Of a stretch of DNA of 64,000 bases, positions 63,024 to 64,000 are shown piece after piece. Under the pieces are notes generated by a model that saw only the letters and a list, made by a program, of their open reading frames with translations, made no database searches and was not told the DNA's origin. The stretch's first letter is position 1. Each line of letters starts with the position of its first letter. This stretch comes from Motacilla alba alba (Eukaryota; Chordata; Aves; Passeriformes; Motacillidae): positions 46,205,652 to 46,269,651 of the forward strand of contig NC_052017.1 in NCBI RefSeq assembly GCF_015832195.1. Reading direction: 5' to 3'. Position numbers and translations under genes: made by a program.

Positions 63024-63512
63024 TGTCATAGTTTAACCGAAGCAAGCAGCCAAGCCCCACACAGGCACTTGCTCACTCCTCCACCAGCAGGATCGAGGGG
63101 AGAATCAGGAGAGCAAAAGCCAGAAAAGTCGTGGGCTGAGATACAGACAGTTTAAGACAGAAAGCAAAAAGCAAAAACTGCACACACAAGCAAAAACCAA
63201 GGAATTAATTTAGTGCTTCCCATGGGCAGGCAAGAGCTCATCCATCTCTGGGAGAGCAGGGCCCCACCACCCACAGCAGTGACTTGGAAATACAAACACC
63301 ATCACTCCAAACATCCCTCCCTTCTTCCTCCCTCTCCCCACTTTGTTATACACTGAACATGAAGGCATGGTCTGCAATGTCCTTTTGGTCAGTTTGGGTC
63401 ACCTGTCCTGGCTGTGTCTCCTCCCCACTTCCCACACACCCCCAACTTCCCAGCCAGGGTGGCAGTATGCCTTGGCCCTGCCAAAACACAGCCCGCAGCC
63501 AAAACCAGCACA
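63024..63512 (+). mobile_element. ERVL-type LTR (probable solo LTR)
   Basis: It begins TGTCATAGTTTAACCGAAGC and has GCACTTGCTCACTCCTCCAC, GTCGTGGGCTGAGATACAGA, AACCAAGGAATTAATTTAG, CCATCACTCCAAACATCCC and TTTTGGTCAGTTTGGGTCAC, then ends CAGCCAAAACCAGCACA. These are standard landmarks of avian ERVL LTRs, in the same orientation as the copy at 41656-42187 but from a different subtype. No internal viral sequence follows before the window ends. The open frame at 63284-63583 lies mostly inside it. Confidence 0.9.
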
Positions 63513-64000
63513 ATGATCCAATATTACTAAAATGTAATGGAAACTGTCTTCAAGTATGGAAGTATTCCAGCTTTGTGCCTTAATTACTTTAAGGCCTGCA
63601 TGTATTTAAAGCCAAACTTTCTTGTGTTAAACATTGATCAATTCAGATCTTGCAAAGAGAGAAGCAACTTCAGTGAGAGCTAAGAAGCCTCCAACTTGTG
63701 TTTTCTGGCTGAGGTTGCAGCAATAAGCATAATGTTAACATGGTGCTCCTATGTGTTAAATGCTGTGTTGTTTAAATAAGAATTCTATCATTTGAAACTG
63801 AGAGCAAATTACTGAGATGACAGGAAGTTCATAACATAGGATACCTGATTCCAGAATTCACAGATTTCTTCCTCACAATCATACATATGTTGCATTTTTT
63901 ACCCCATATTTTTTCATTACTAAATTTTATCACATAAATATCAAACAGATGAAAATAATTATTTGGGTTTCAGAGCAGTTTAAAGAGAAGAACAGCATAA
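63513..64000. other. Terminal AT-rich sequence, nothing recognised
   Basis: Non-coding by inspection, with no repeat or exon identified. Confidence 0.5.

Noticed and set aside
1..64000. A previously undescribed multi-gene system
   Set aside because: The window is explained by one known receptor gene and ordinary avian non-coding DNA and repeats; nothing supports a new system.

Overview
The window looks like nuclear DNA from a bird, most likely a passerine. Genes are sparse and exons are short with GT-AG introns. The interspersed repeats are avian: several CR1 LINE 3' ends, two ERVL-type LTRs and one GC-rich LTR, plus one tRNA-Ile-headed SINE with a CR1-like tail. That SINE has the architecture of TguSINE1 of songbirds and is the main reason for preferring a passerine. 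There is no operon structure, CRISPR array or phage-like content.

One protein-coding gene can be supported, on the + strand: the 3' seven exons of NPSR1, the neuropeptide S receptor, a class A G-protein-coupled receptor. The exons lie at 17989-18092, 18399-18492, 23034-23235, 31762-31838, 32511-32600, 34704-34884 and 35008-35101. They join in frame and give 280 residues, equivalent to residue 94 through the C-terminus of the 371-residue human receptor, from late TM2 to the stop codon. Exons 1 and 2 (N-terminus, TM1 and most of TM2) were not found in the 18 kb upstream and are presumably left of the window.

Layout: 1-17988 is upstream intron with the SINE, CR1 fragments and simple repeats. 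17989-35101 holds the seven exons, with introns of about 0.3, 4.5, 8.5, 0.7, 2.1 and 0.12 kb. 35102 to about 36.5 kb is the probable 3' UTR. The remaining 27 kb is gene-poor flank with two ERVL-type LTRs, one minus-oriented LTR, two plus-strand CR1 tails, a small tandem duplication and a perfect dyad of two opposed poly(A) signals at 60530-60548. In mammals the next gene is DPY19L1 in convergent orientation; no DPY19L1 coding exon was recognised here, but the dyad could belong to its 3' end.

No novel multi-gene system was found. The points most worth a second look are the Ile codon at the position of the human Asn107Ile variant, the weak donor and very short last intron (which could give a second C-terminal tail by intron retention), the ATT microsatellite next to exon 6, and the poly(A) dyad. 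Most of the long open frames read as chance frames in intron, UTR or repeat sequence.
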